DNA from: Colwellia sp.
GTDB taxonomy: Bacteria > Pseudomonadota > Gammaproteobacteria > Enterobacterales > Alteromonadaceae
DNA: 64,000 nucleotides
NCBI GenBank assembly: GCA_013215295.1
Contig: JABSOZ010000004.1
Span: 1 to 64,000 of the forward strand
Reading direction: 5' to 3'
The notes beneath the pieces are model-generated. The model did no database searches. It had not been told where the DNA came from and was given only the letters and a program-made list of their open reading frames with translations. The first letter of the stretch is position 1. Every line of letters begins with the position of its first letter. The position numbers and the translations under genes are program-made. Below, piece by piece: positions 54,349 through 63,255 of this stretch.

Positions 54349-55509
54349 ATGACAACATCTAAGATCGACTATCATTCATTGGCCGAAAAAATAAAAAAGT
54401 GGGGACAAGCGCTAGGTTTTTCCCAAGTTGGCTTTAGCGATATTGACTTATCTAGTCATGAAAAAGCCTTAACGGATTGGTTAGAAAATAATTATCATGG
54501 TGAGATGGATTACATGGAAAAGCACGGTTTAATGCGGGCACGTGCGCAAGAGCTTGTTGAAGGTACCACCCGAGTGATCAGTGTTCGCATGGATTATTTA
54601 CCCCCAGAAGCAAAATTCGCACACATACTCAAAAAGAAAGATCATGCCTATATCAGCCGCTATGCGCTGGGGCGTGATTATCATAAGTTAATGCGAAAAC
54701 GTCTTAAACAACTTGGTGATAAAATTAGTGAATATTGTGAAACGTTTAATTTTCGTCCTTTCGTTGACTCTGCACCTATTTTAGAAAGGCCTTTAGCTGA
54801 AAAAGCCGGATTAGGTTGGGTAGGAAAGCACTCGCTGCTGATCAACAAGAATGCAGGCTCGTGGTTTTTTTTGGGTGAACTTTTAGTTGATATTCCTTTA
54901 CCTATTAGTGAGCCGACAACAAATGAATGCGGTAGCTGCGTTTCATGTATTAAAATTTGCCCTACACAAGCGATAGTAGCTCCATACGTCGTTGATGCTC
55001 GTCGCTGTATATCATATCTAACGATTGAATTACGTGATGCGATCCCAGAAGAATTCAGACCTTTAATTGGCAATAGAATATATGGTTGTGATGATTGCCA
55101 ACTAATTTGTCCTTGGAATAAATTTGCAAACTTGAGTAATGAAGGTGATTTCTCACCACGTCAGAACATTGATAACATTGAATTATTAACGGTTTTTAGT
55201 TGGGATGAAAAAAACTTTCTGAGTAAAACTGAAGGTTCACCCATCCGACGGATTGGCTTTCAGAGCTGGCAAAGAAATATTGCAGTTGCAATAGGCAATG
55301 CACCTTACACGATAGAAAATATTCAAGCGTTAACGCATAACTTAACCAACGCAGAAAGTATGGTAGCAGAGCATATTCATTGGGCACTAGACCAACAAAA
55401 CCAAAAGCGTATTGCCATAGAACAACAAGATACACTACACGTGAAAAACCTAAGGTTAACCGAAAGATTAATTCGTAGTGTTGAAAAAGGGTTACCTAGA
55501 GACGCTTAA
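54349..55509 (+). CDS. queG: Epoxyqueuosine reductase QueG
   Basis: 386 residues. It performs the last step of queuosine formation in tRNA, using cobalamin and two 4Fe-4S clusters. Seen: FVDSAPILERPLAEKAGLGW with the catalytic Asp140, CGSCVSCIKICP (first cluster, about residues 199-210), and CDDCQLICPWN (second cluster, about 246-256). The C-terminal HEAT-like region follows. Its last bases overlap the 3' end of the convergent receiver-TPR gene by 14 bases, with no terminator between. Confidence 0.95.
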   Translation: MTTSKIDYHSLAEKIKKWGQALGFSQVGFSDIDLSSHEKALTDWLENNYHGEMDYMEKHGLMRARAQELVEGTTRVISVRMDYLPPEAKFAHILKKKDHAYISRYALGRDYHKLMRKRLKQLGDKISEYCETFNFRPFVDSAPILERPLAEKAGLGWVGKHSLLINKNAGSWFFLGELLVDIPLPISEPTTNECGSCVSCIKICPTQAIVAPYVVDARRCISYLTIELRDAIPEEFRPLIGNRIYGCDDCQLICPWNKFANLSNEGDFSPRQNIDNIELLTVFSWDEKNFLSKTEGSPIRRIGFQSWQRNIAVAIGNAPYTIENIQALTHNLTNAESMVAEHIHWALDQQNQKRIAIEQQDTLHVKNLRLTERLIRSVEKGLPRDA

Positions 55510-57154
55510 CGGGTTCAGCTTCCTGCCACTTTATTTTAAGTTTATCAATAGCCTCTAAACCACTGCCCTTGATACTTGAAGATAACAACACCTCAATAGC
55601 TTCATCACCTAATTTGCCATGATGTTCTTCAAACTCGTTACTTTGCTTTATCACAATCAGTATCTTTAACATGCGCATGGTCAGTTTAACATTATGAGGC
55701 GTTAACCTGAGTGCTTGCTGAATAGCGTCTAGTGCTGGTTGCAGACGATTTTTGTCGAAATGTTCGATCGCCATATCATTTAATTGCTTCGGAGAAAAAT
55801 TAATTTCAGCCCGTTCAATGCTTTCTTGTTCTATATATTTATTGATCACTTGGCCAGTAAGTGAATCTCCAGAAACCTGATTACTAATTGCATCTAACAT
55901 TTTTACTGCCTCTTCACGCATGCCCAATTCATGAAAGACCTTTACCTTATCGAGGTTATCTTCAATTTGCGGTGATATTTTTAAATCCACGTGATTTTCA
56001 ATAAGCTTAGTTGCTTTGCCTTTTTGTTCACGAACGATGTATAACCGTGCTTTTATCACCAACAACTGCTGTTTGAATTCACTTATTTCACTACTATATT
56101 CAATTTGAAGTTGTTTAATGTATTTGTCCGTTTGCTTTAAAACAAGCGCTGTCCGTTCATCAGTCAATGCACTGGCTAAATCGATACCTGATCGTATAAC
56201 GTTTAAAAGTAGTTCTGGTGAATCATGAATAGAGTTTTTTGCTTGTTTGGCAATATTACGTGTCGCGACATATTGTCCTTCGTGATCATGATTGAGACGC
56301 GCTAAATCCCAAGACTTTTTATTACGATCAATATTTCGAGGAGATAGCTTTGTGGCTTTTTTTATTTCATCATATGCTTTGTCATATTCCTCTTGCTCAA
56401 TATAATACTGAGCGAGCATATCGTGAGCACCAAACCTTGTAGCCGGCTTCGCGATGAGTTTTTCGAGTAAGTCATTAATTTCGTTAATACGCCCTTGCTT
56501 CAGCAAAGATTTTACATAGCCCAAATAAACCCAAGCATAGGTATAGGTTTTCATTAAACCTTTATAGAAAGCTTCTGCTGTTTCAAATTCTAAAAGATTT
56601 AAATAAGCCTCACCTTTCATGCGTGATATGTTTGAGTGAAAATGATGCAAACGTTCATTAGCTAAGTAGCGGTCTGCAAAATAAATAACTTTTGCAAAAC
56701 TTTTGGTGTCTATCGCTCGATACATGTTGAATAATTGCTTTTTAATTTGCAAAGTATGCACTAAGCGTTCTTTAACTGTTTTAGGTGCAAGTGGTTTTAC
56801 CCAAAAATCATCCGGCTGCAATTCTACAATAGAGTTAACGAGAGACTCACTCGTTTCAGTGCTAAGAAAAATCAGCACCGTGGTTTTATTAACATGACCT
56901 CTAAACTTTAATTCTTCGAGTAAATGAAAACCGTCTTTATCACTATTAACATTAAATGAACAAATAACAATATTAAAACGCTCTGATTCACATAACCTTA
57001 TACCGTAATAAGCACTTTCAGCACATTTTACATGATTAACGCCAATGTCATATAATCCCCTTTTTAGGGTGTCGTGAACTAACCGGTTATCGTCAATTAT
57101 TAATACGGTAAGTTGGGAAAGATCATCCAATTCACTTTGTTCAGTAATTTCCAT
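55496..57154 (-). CDS. Degenerate receiver domain fused to TPR-like repeats
   Basis: 552 residues. The N-terminal receiver (about residues 15-135) keeps the acidic pair Asp21-Asp22, Ser98 at the Thr position and Lys120, but the phosphoacceptor Asp is replaced by Ser66 (VICSFNVNSDKDG). The remainder (about 145-540) is helical with TPR-like repeats (GEAYLNLLEFETAEAFYKGL; AQYYIEQEEYDKAYDEIKKA; DKNRLQPALDAIQQAL). No DNA-binding or enzymatic output domain is present, so it is likely a protein-protein hub. Its ATG directly follows the stop of the DUF1289 gene. Convergent with queG. Confidence 0.8.
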   Translation of the reverse strand: MEITEQSELDDLSQLTVLIIDDNRLVHDTLKRGLYDIGVNHVKCAESAYYGIRLCESERFNIVICSFNVNSDKDGFHLLEELKFRGHVNKTTVLIFLSTETSESLVNSIVELQPDDFWVKPLAPKTVKERLVHTLQIKKQLFNMYRAIDTKSFAKVIYFADRYLANERLHHFHSNISRMKGEAYLNLLEFETAEAFYKGLMKTYTYAWVYLGYVKSLLKQGRINEINDLLEKLIAKPATRFGAHDMLAQYYIEQEEYDKAYDEIKKATKLSPRNIDRNKKSWDLARLNHDHEGQYVATRNIAKQAKNSIHDSPELLLNVIRSGIDLASALTDERTALVLKQTDKYIKQLQIEYSSEISEFKQQLLVIKARLYIVREQKGKATKLIENHVDLKISPQIEDNLDKVKVFHELGMREEAVKMLDAISNQVSGDSLTGQVINKYIEQESIERAEINFSPKQLNDMAIEHFDKNRLQPALDAIQQALRLTPHNVKLTMRMLKILIVIKQSNEFEEHHGKLGDEAIEVLLSSSIKGSGLEAIDKLKIKWQEAEPVKRL

Positions 57155-57367
57155 TTAGCTTTTACCTTGATAAATTTTTTCTTCTGCTGCGGCACGTCTT
57201 TGGATGCAGGTAGTAACAACGATTTTTTTTTCAGCCGTTTTATAGCTTTGCCACGCAAGGATTTCATTTATATGCCGGAAGCAACCTAAGCATATATCCT
57301 CTGTATTTAAACAACAATTTCGCACGCATGGGCTCGGAACTTCGAGTGTTTGTTCATGTTCAATCAT
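57155..57367 (-). CDS. DUF1289 small Cys-rich protein
   Basis: 70 residues. SPCVRNCCLNTEDICLGCFR (about 12-31) and the following EILAWQSYKTAEKK and C-terminal CIQRRAAA are typical of DUF1289 proteins, whose conserved Cys residues probably bind a metal. Function is unknown. It is two bases after the kinase-like gene and abuts the receiver-TPR gene, so all three are in one operon. Confidence 0.85.
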   Translation of the reverse strand: MIEHEQTLEVPSPCVRNCCLNTEDICLGCFRHINEILAWQSYKTAEKKIVVTTCIQRRAAAEEKIYQGKS

Positions 57368-57369
57368 GT

Positions 57370-60300
57370 CTAAATAGCCTCAGCAAACTGATTTAGCAGT
57401 AATTTTTGATGACTCAATTCACTAAATAATACCATAGCTTGCTTATGTTCTGTTGTCACACCTTTGTTAAGGTTCACCAGTAGCTGTTGACAAATATCAG
57501 TAAAATCTACAGCGGCTAGTATTGTCCCTGTTTTAATCAGCGCATGGGTCAAACTTATACCTAGTGGGTGATTTTTCTTTGCGAGCGCAACCGATAGTTT
57601 TTTAACTGTTTCATCAATGTCATCAAGATAATCATCAAGCATTACAACGGCCAACTCGGCTGAGCCCTGATTTTGTGCATATAGCACTAAATTTATGGCA
57701 TCTGCTTGATTGTTCTTCGACGTTTCAGGTAAAGGTAAGGCTAATGTCGGTGATAAGTTGTCTAGCGGTTCATTTGTATTAAGGGTATTTACTTCGCTAC
57801 GCTTGCTTACATGAACGTCATTAGAGAATTTTTCACTTTTATCAATAGAAATCACTTTAGTTTCGTTGCGTTTTAACCAAGGTTGTAATAGTGCAACTAA
57901 AGCGTCAATATTTTTAAGTTCTGGTACGACAAATTCGCCCCATTTTTTAGCTAAGGACTGGTCACCCGATGTCGAAAATTTGCGCTGAGTAAAAGTAAAT
58001 ATATCACGACGTACACCTTTCCCAGCGGCTATTTCAATAAAAGGTGATTGATCAAACTCGGTAAATAATAATAAATATCGACCAGAAGTCCAAAATTTAA
58101 TCATCGCTTTTGGCTGACAAACAATCTTCACCTGTAAACCTAGCCACTGTAAAATACGTATCAAGGTTAAATGTTCTGTTGGACTTGCAACCGCAAAAAG
58201 AACCTCTACTTGCGTGACTAAAAACTGATGTTCAGCAAAGGTATTTGCATCAAGTTTACTATTGCTCTTTTTATTATTAGACAAACAGTCAGATAAGCTT
58301 TGTTGCAGTTCAATTATTTTTAGCGGATTTGCCGTTTGTTGGAATAAACCAAATTTTTCTAATGACGCGTTAAAAAACGGCTGTATTACAAAGAGTTTCG
58401 GTTGGATATTCTTATCCAAATTCGAAATATGTTGTTGAATATTTTCCAGTGACTTTGAATAAAAATCACTACCCAATATAACAAGGTCGATTTTTTTCGC
58501 CGCTAAGTGAGTCGCACTGAGTTGTTGAACAACTAATTCTGGATTAGCAAAACTTTCAATTAATCCATTTGCTGAAGAAATAGATTTTTCGATTGTATCG
58601 CGAATGCTGTTGTCCTGAGAGAGTAATAAAATATTCGTTTGCTTCAAATCGACTTTATTAGATGTTATTTCAGCAGCAGTCTCTACAAAGGCAATAGGAA
58701 GCGTAAATGAAAACTGGTAACCATTATCTTGTAATTGAACATTTTTGTCAGTGACATGCAATGAGTCAAACAGTAAACACATATAATCAAGTGTATCGTT
58801 TGAAATTATTTTTGCTGATTTAGGGCGTTCAACCAATAATAATCGCTCTATCTCCTTGGGCACTTGCGCTATTTTCTTACTCGCCTTTACAGAGAAATTA
58901 AAACGAATAATTTGCTGACCTTCATTCTTATCCAACACCACCGTGTTGATTTGCAAATTAGCTTTAAATAAATCAGCAAGTAATAATCTGCATATTCCAC
59001 TGAAAAGTCGATGAAATAAGCGAATATCTAATTTGGCGTGTGTTAATAATTTTTCGTCTTGTTGGTAATAAATATTATTACGCTGAAAATGCGCGTCTGT
59101 TATGATATTAAGCAATGCAGCGTCTATTTCTCGGTGTAAGGCAACGTCATTCAGTGTCTTTGATTGCATTGCAGACGAAAAATCATTCCGAATTCTATTT
59201 TGTCTGCACCAATCAAAAATTCGCGCTAATTGTCGGTAGACTTGAAGAGAAGTAACACCGGAACCAATAGAAACACTTTGGCTTTGCAACATAGTACGTA
59301 CAACCATATTGCTTAACTTTTCGTTATTTTTTCTATCTTGAGATTTCCGCATCAAGCTTTCTTCAGAAGAAACCGACTCCAAAAATTCAATACAACTTTT
59401 TAACTTTTTGATTTCTTCAAGCTGTTGATTAATATGTTGATTGGTCGTTTTTTGCTCTTCAATCTTTTGCTGATATTGTTTTTCACTATGTACAGGATTC
59501 GTCATTATTTCGAATGATTTTTGAAATTGTTCCGCTATTCGTTTATTTTCTTTAGAATTAAACATATCGGATGTACATTTTTCATCACTATTTTTATTTC
59601 TACTTTCTATGAATTGAGTAAATAGTTGTTCGCTTTCTTGCCCATAGCTTTTAACTTTTTTCTTCACTGCAAAGATCATTCTCAGCAGAAGTAAAAAAAG
59701 TAGCCCGATAAATCCAAGGATCGATAATTGTAAATTTTGGTTGTTGAGGGTGATATTTTGCTGATCGAATAAATCCTTTATTTCAGCAGGAACCCAATCT
59801 ATTAAGAATAGTTTATTGTTTTGAGGTGAAGGCTTAACGGATGATATTTCCAGTACTAATTGTTGTAGTTTTTGCTGTTGTTGCTTAATAAACTCGACGT
59901 ATAAACGAGATAAACGTAAATGACTGCGCCACTTTGCCACTGAATTTTGTTGTGAGAATAGCAGTTGGTCTAACGTTATTAATTGTGTTGTCAATAAAGA
60001 AGTAGGTCTACTTACAAGCCTTCCCGCTGGTAAAAAATTCGTCACCGCTTGTTTTAGTTCTGCGCTAACATCGTCAAACTCAAGAATTGGAGACTGTAAA
60101 TCTAATTGTTGAAAAGCTAACAAAGCTCGAATAATTATTTGTTGCAGTTTTTGTGATTGGCTAAGTTCAGTTAATTGTACGGCGTAAGCTTTAGTTCGAT
60201 TTGCGGTAACTTTATCAGTGAACCTATCGACACTAATTTGCTTTAACAAGAGACTAGTTTGTCGGTTTTTCTCTTTTATGTCAGATGATAATTGATCATT

Positions 60301-60729
60301 AATTAGTTGTAGTTGAATTATCGTATTTTGCTTTAATTGGTAATTTCTATCATGATTTTTATCTAGTTTAGCTATAACGCCGGCAAATTCTTTATGACCG
60401 ATATACATGCGTTCAAGTTGAGATTTATTTTTATTGATGGGTAATGATATTTTATTAATTTGCCGTTGAACGTGTTGATAATCATCCGCTAAATTTTCGG
60501 CATGGGTACGTTTGGCTAAATCATCTAACGCAAGGTATGTCGATAAGATTTGCTGTTGTTGGATATTTTGTTTCGTTAAAAATGGCAGTTTTTCTCCAGC
60601 TAAAAGTGTAACTTGATTATCACGAAGTACTAAAAGCGCCGTTAGAGACGTACAGAGGAAAAGTGATAGGAAAGCAATCCGAAAAAATCGTCCTGATAAT
60701 TGCTGATAAAAGTAGCGAGAAACGTCCAT
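57370..60729 (-). CDS. Large membrane protein resembling a degenerate hybrid histidine kinase
   Basis: 1119 residues from ATG at 60729..60727 (MDVSRYFYQQ), with AAGG about eleven bases upstream; a TTG six codons earlier lacks a ribosome site. Membrane helices at about 17-36 and 336-356 flank a helical, Gln-rich periplasmic sensor of about 300 residues. A coiled coil (about 415-450) follows. The part about 525-680 looks like an ATPase domain of a sensor kinase ending in YQFSFTLPIAF, but no H-box, N-box or DxGxG is visible. Two receiver-like segments (about 698-815 and 838-952) have Gly or Thr where Asp is expected. The C-terminus (about 1010-1090) resembles an HPt domain and keeps His1062 (SLTHALIKTG). 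It probably acts without kinase activity, as a scaffold or phosphotransfer end; that is inference. Confidence 0.7.
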   Translation of the reverse strand: MDVSRYFYQQLSGRFFRIAFLSLFLCTSLTALLVLRDNQVTLLAGEKLPFLTKQNIQQQQILSTYLALDDLAKRTHAENLADDYQHVQRQINKISLPINKNKSQLERMYIGHKEFAGVIAKLDKNHDRNYQLKQNTIIQLQLINDQLSSDIKEKNRQTSLLLKQISVDRFTDKVTANRTKAYAVQLTELSQSQKLQQIIIRALLAFQQLDLQSPILEFDDVSAELKQAVTNFLPAGRLVSRPTSLLTTQLITLDQLLFSQQNSVAKWRSHLRLSRLYVEFIKQQQQKLQQLVLEISSVKPSPQNNKLFLIDWVPAEIKDLFDQQNITLNNQNLQLSILGFIGLLFLLLLRMIFAVKKKVKSYGQESEQLFTQFIESRNKNSDEKCTSDMFNSKENKRIAEQFQKSFEIMTNPVHSEKQYQQKIEEQKTTNQHINQQLEEIKKLKSCIEFLESVSSEESLMRKSQDRKNNEKLSNMVVRTMLQSQSVSIGSGVTSLQVYRQLARIFDWCRQNRIRNDFSSAMQSKTLNDVALHREIDAALLNIITDAHFQRNNIYYQQDEKLLTHAKLDIRLFHRLFSGICRLLLADLFKANLQINTVVLDKNEGQQIIRFNFSVKASKKIAQVPKEIERLLLVERPKSAKIISNDTLDYMCLLFDSLHVTDKNVQLQDNGYQFSFTLPIAFVETAAEITSNKVDLKQTNILLLSQDNSIRDTIEKSISSANGLIESFANPELVVQQLSATHLAAKKIDLVILGSDFYSKSLENIQQHISNLDKNIQPKLFVIQPFFNASLEKFGLFQQTANPLKIIELQQSLSDCLSNNKKSNSKLDANTFAEHQFLVTQVEVLFAVASPTEHLTLIRILQWLGLQVKIVCQPKAMIKFWTSGRYLLLFTEFDQSPFIEIAAGKGVRRDIFTFTQRKFSTSGDQSLAKKWGEFVVPELKNIDALVALLQPWLKRNETKVISIDKSEKFSNDVHVSKRSEVNTLNTNEPLDNLSPTLALPLPETSKNNQADAINLVLYAQNQGSAELAVVMLDDYLDDIDETVKKLSVALAKKNHPLGISLTHALIKTGTILAAVDFTDICQQLLVNLNKGVTTEHKQAMVLFSELSHQKLLLNQFAEAI

Positions 60730-60837
60730 ATTGTACAATACCTTCAACGGTAAATTCGGGTAAAAATACAGTGTAGGGAATTGTCACTAAGAATCAACGA
60801 TTTTTAATGGATACATCGCGCTTTTATTTATACCGTA

Positions 60838-61323
60838 CTAGGTTCTCTTTGCCACCCAAGCCCATTCCATTTCACAAACAATAGGTTGTTGTTCGGATTC
60901 ATCCGTTATTTCTACATTCACCATGATGCTGCCTTTGTTTGAGTTCTCGATCATGTGGACATCGACTTCAGATATTTTTGCTACAGCAGTTAAGCTCCCT
61001 TTCATCCGTCTTTGATAATGAATAGTCATACTTTTCAAAAGAGGTACACAAGTATCCAAAACATTCATACCGAAAACAATGCCTGTCGCTGACTCTGCTA
61101 ATAGTGCCGCTGCAATAGCGTGAATACCACCAATATGATTACGCACTTTTTTCTTGTTTTCGAGTGTTAACACCGCTTGAGTGTGAGAAACCGATACTAA
61201 CTTTATTGATGCAGTTCCTGCGAATTTTACGGTTGTGCAGAAGATTTTAGTTAATAAGAATGAGCGTATGGTACGAGGGGCCTTATTAACTTTATTAACA
61301 ACTTTTCTGAATTTATTGGTCAT
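60838..61323 (-). CDS. DUF4442 hotdog-fold protein
   Basis: 161 residues from ATG at 61323..61321 (MTNKFRKVVNKVNKAP). The open frame extends 33 codons upstream to a TTG that abuts the orn terminator, so the later ATG is preferred. The fold is that of thioesterase-like hotdog proteins: KKVRNHIGGIHAIAAALLAES (about 59-79) is the DUF4442 signature. No classical catalytic Asp is certain. Its 3' end is 108 bases upstream of the kinase-like gene. Confidence 0.8.
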   Translation of the reverse strand: MTNKFRKVVNKVNKAPRTIRSFLLTKIFCTTVKFAGTASIKLVSVSHTQAVLTLENKKKVRNHIGGIHAIAAALLAESATGIVFGMNVLDTCVPLLKSMTIHYQRRMKGSLTAVAKISEVDVHMIENSNKGSIMVNVEITDESEQQPIVCEMEWAWVAKRT

Positions 61324-61428
61324 GAGGATGCTACGCAAATATAATTTAAAAACAGTGTCGCGCAAACTGGTCTGACCTGCAAGTTTTTTACGTATAAGTA
61401 TTGTTGAATTTCTATCTTGCAAGAAGAA

Positions 61429-61455
61429 AAAAGCGCCATTGGCGCTTTTCTTTTA
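61429..61455 (-). terminator. Terminator after orn
   Basis: 9-bp arms 61429-61437 and 61441-61449, loop ATT, followed by T on the minus strand. It lies between orn and the DUF4442 gene. Confidence 0.88.
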
Positions 61456-61470
61456 GTATTTATAAAAATT

Positions 61471-62016
61471 TTACAGTTTAAAAAAGTGTTCTTGATACAC
61501 TTTCATTTCAGCAATTGACTCTAAAATATCGTCAAGGGCTAAATGTGCTCCCGTTTTCACTACTTTATCTAATACTTCTGGTTTCCATCGACGCGCTAAT
61601 TCTTTTACTGTACTTACATCTAAATTTCGGTAATGAAAATAATCTTCAAAATCAGGCATATATTTATTGATAAAACGGCGGTCTTGTCCAATGCTGTTAC
61701 CACACATTGGTGACTTACCTTTTGGTACATATTGCTCAACAAATTTTAGCGTCGCTTCGGTCGCATCAGCTAACGAACTTACACTTTCACGACAACGTTT
61801 AGTCAAACCTGATTTTCCATGGTGCTCTATACACCACTCACTCATATTATCTAAAACATCATCATTTTGATGAATGGCAAATACCGGACCTTCAGCTAAG
61901 ATGTTTAAATGACTATCCGTGATTATACTGGCAATTTCTATAATCACATCTACAGCTGGCTCTAATCCTGTCATTTCCAGATCTAACCAAATTAAATTTG
62001 TATCGCTACACGTCAT
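61471..62016 (-). CDS. orn: Oligoribonuclease
   Basis: 181 residues, DEDDh exonuclease: [13 protein letters not shown] (Asp12, Glu14), [13 protein letters not shown] (Asp) and [11 protein letters not shown] (His, Asp). It degrades short RNA oligomers to mononucleotides, and pGpG from c-di-GMP. Full length. Divergent from rsgA, as in E. coli. Confidence 0.97.
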   Translation of the reverse strand: MTCSDTNLIWLDLEMTGLEPAVDVIIEIASIITDSHLNILAEGPVFAIHQNDDVLDNMSEWCIEHHGKSGLTKRCRESVSSLADATEATLKFVEQYVPKGKSPMCGNSIGQDRRFINKYMPDFEDYFHYRNLDVSTVKELARRWKPEVLDKVVKTGAHLALDDILESIAEMKVYQEHFFKL

Positions 62017-62182
62017 ACCGTTTCCTTAAAAAGCCAACTGTTTTACTTGCTGTTACAAGTATATTAGATGAATTGTGATTTAGTCAGTATAATACGTGAC
62101 AATGAACTGTGATAAAAACCTTTTGTCACATTACCTTTTTTATATAATAGTGAAATATACATAAATAACATGATGAAACTGC

Positions 62183-63220
62183 ATGTCTAAGGTCAAAAAA
62201 CTGACTAAAGGTCAGACAAGACGTATAAAAGACAACCAAGCTAAAAAGCTACGTAATAAACCTGAGCAAGTAAAATGGCAAGATACCGAACTAGGTGAAG
62301 CTGAAAATGGCACTATTCTCAGTCGCTTTGGACAACATGCCGATGTTGAAGCTGAAAATGGCGATTGCATACGTTGTAATATTAGACGTGGTGTTAAGTC
62401 TTTAGTCTGTGGTGATAAAGTATTGTGGCGCAGAGGTAAAGAAACGCAACATAGTATATCAGGCGTTATTGAAGCTGTTCATGAAAGAACCTCAGTATTA
62501 AGCCGCCCGGATGTTTATGATGGTGTTAAACCTATCGCTGCCAATATTACCCAAATATTGATTGTTTCTTCTGTGTTACCTGCTTTTAATCCAGATATAA
62601 TCGACCGTTATTTAGTTGCTGCAGAGCAAACAGGTATTACACCGGTTATTTTACTGAATAAAACTGACTTATTTGATGAAGTGTCTCAAGCTGATATTGA
62701 GCATCAGCTCAATATTTATCGTGATATCGGTTATCAAGTTATTTATGTCAGCAATGAATCTCAAGACGGTATTGAAGAGCTTAAAATGCAACTCAGTGAA
62801 CATACCAGTATTTTTGTTGGCCAATCTGGCGTGGGTAAGTCAACGCTCACTAACTCGTTAATGCCTGAATTAGGTGTGATGACGAAAGTGGTTTCTGAAA
62901 ATTCAGGCTTAGGTCAGCACACCACAACCGTTGCGCGTTTATACCATTTCAAACAAGGTGGAGATTTAATTGATTCACCGGGTATTCGTGAATTCGGCTT
63001 ATGGCATTTAAGCCCTGAAGAAGTTTATGGTGGTTTTATTGAGTTTGAAGATTATTTAGGTGATTGTCGATTTAGAGATTGTAAACACCAAAAAGATCCT
63101 GGTTGCGCATTAATAGCCGCAGGTAAAGATCTGAAAATACACCCAAAACGTTTAGCGAGTTTTCAACGAATTTTAGCGAGCTTAGGTGATAATAAATTAA
63201 CGTCTCGTTTCAACGATTAA
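62183..63220 (+). CDS. rsgA: Ribosome small-subunit GTPase RsgA
   Basis: 345 residues. Circularly permuted GTPase: NKTD (about residue 158), then the P-loop GQSGVGKSTLTNSL (about 214-227) and DSPGIREFGL. An N-terminal OB domain (about 38-105) and a C-terminal zinc motif GDCRFRDCKHQKDPGCAL complete it. It assists late 30S maturation. It is 35 bases before psd. Confidence 0.96.
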   Translation: MSKVKKLTKGQTRRIKDNQAKKLRNKPEQVKWQDTELGEAENGTILSRFGQHADVEAENGDCIRCNIRRGVKSLVCGDKVLWRRGKETQHSISGVIEAVHERTSVLSRPDVYDGVKPIAANITQILIVSSVLPAFNPDIIDRYLVAAEQTGITPVILLNKTDLFDEVSQADIEHQLNIYRDIGYQVIYVSNESQDGIEELKMQLSEHTSIFVGQSGVGKSTLTNSLMPELGVMTKVVSENSGLGQHTTTVARLYHFKQGGDLIDSPGIREFGLWHLSPEEVYGGFIEFEDYLGDCRFRDCKHQKDPGCALIAAGKDLKIHPKRLASFQRILASLGDNKLTSRFND

Positions 63221-63255
63221 CAACAATCAAATTAAAATAATATAAGGATCGTTCA

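Noticed and set aside
62088-62093. TATAAT between orn and rsgA as an rsgA promoter
   Set aside because: No acceptable -35 at 16-18 bases; AT-rich context gives such hits by chance.
62064-62130. Possible CRP sites in the orn-rsgA gap
   Set aside because: TGTGA and TCACA half-sites are present but the spacing is wrong for a 16-base CRP site.
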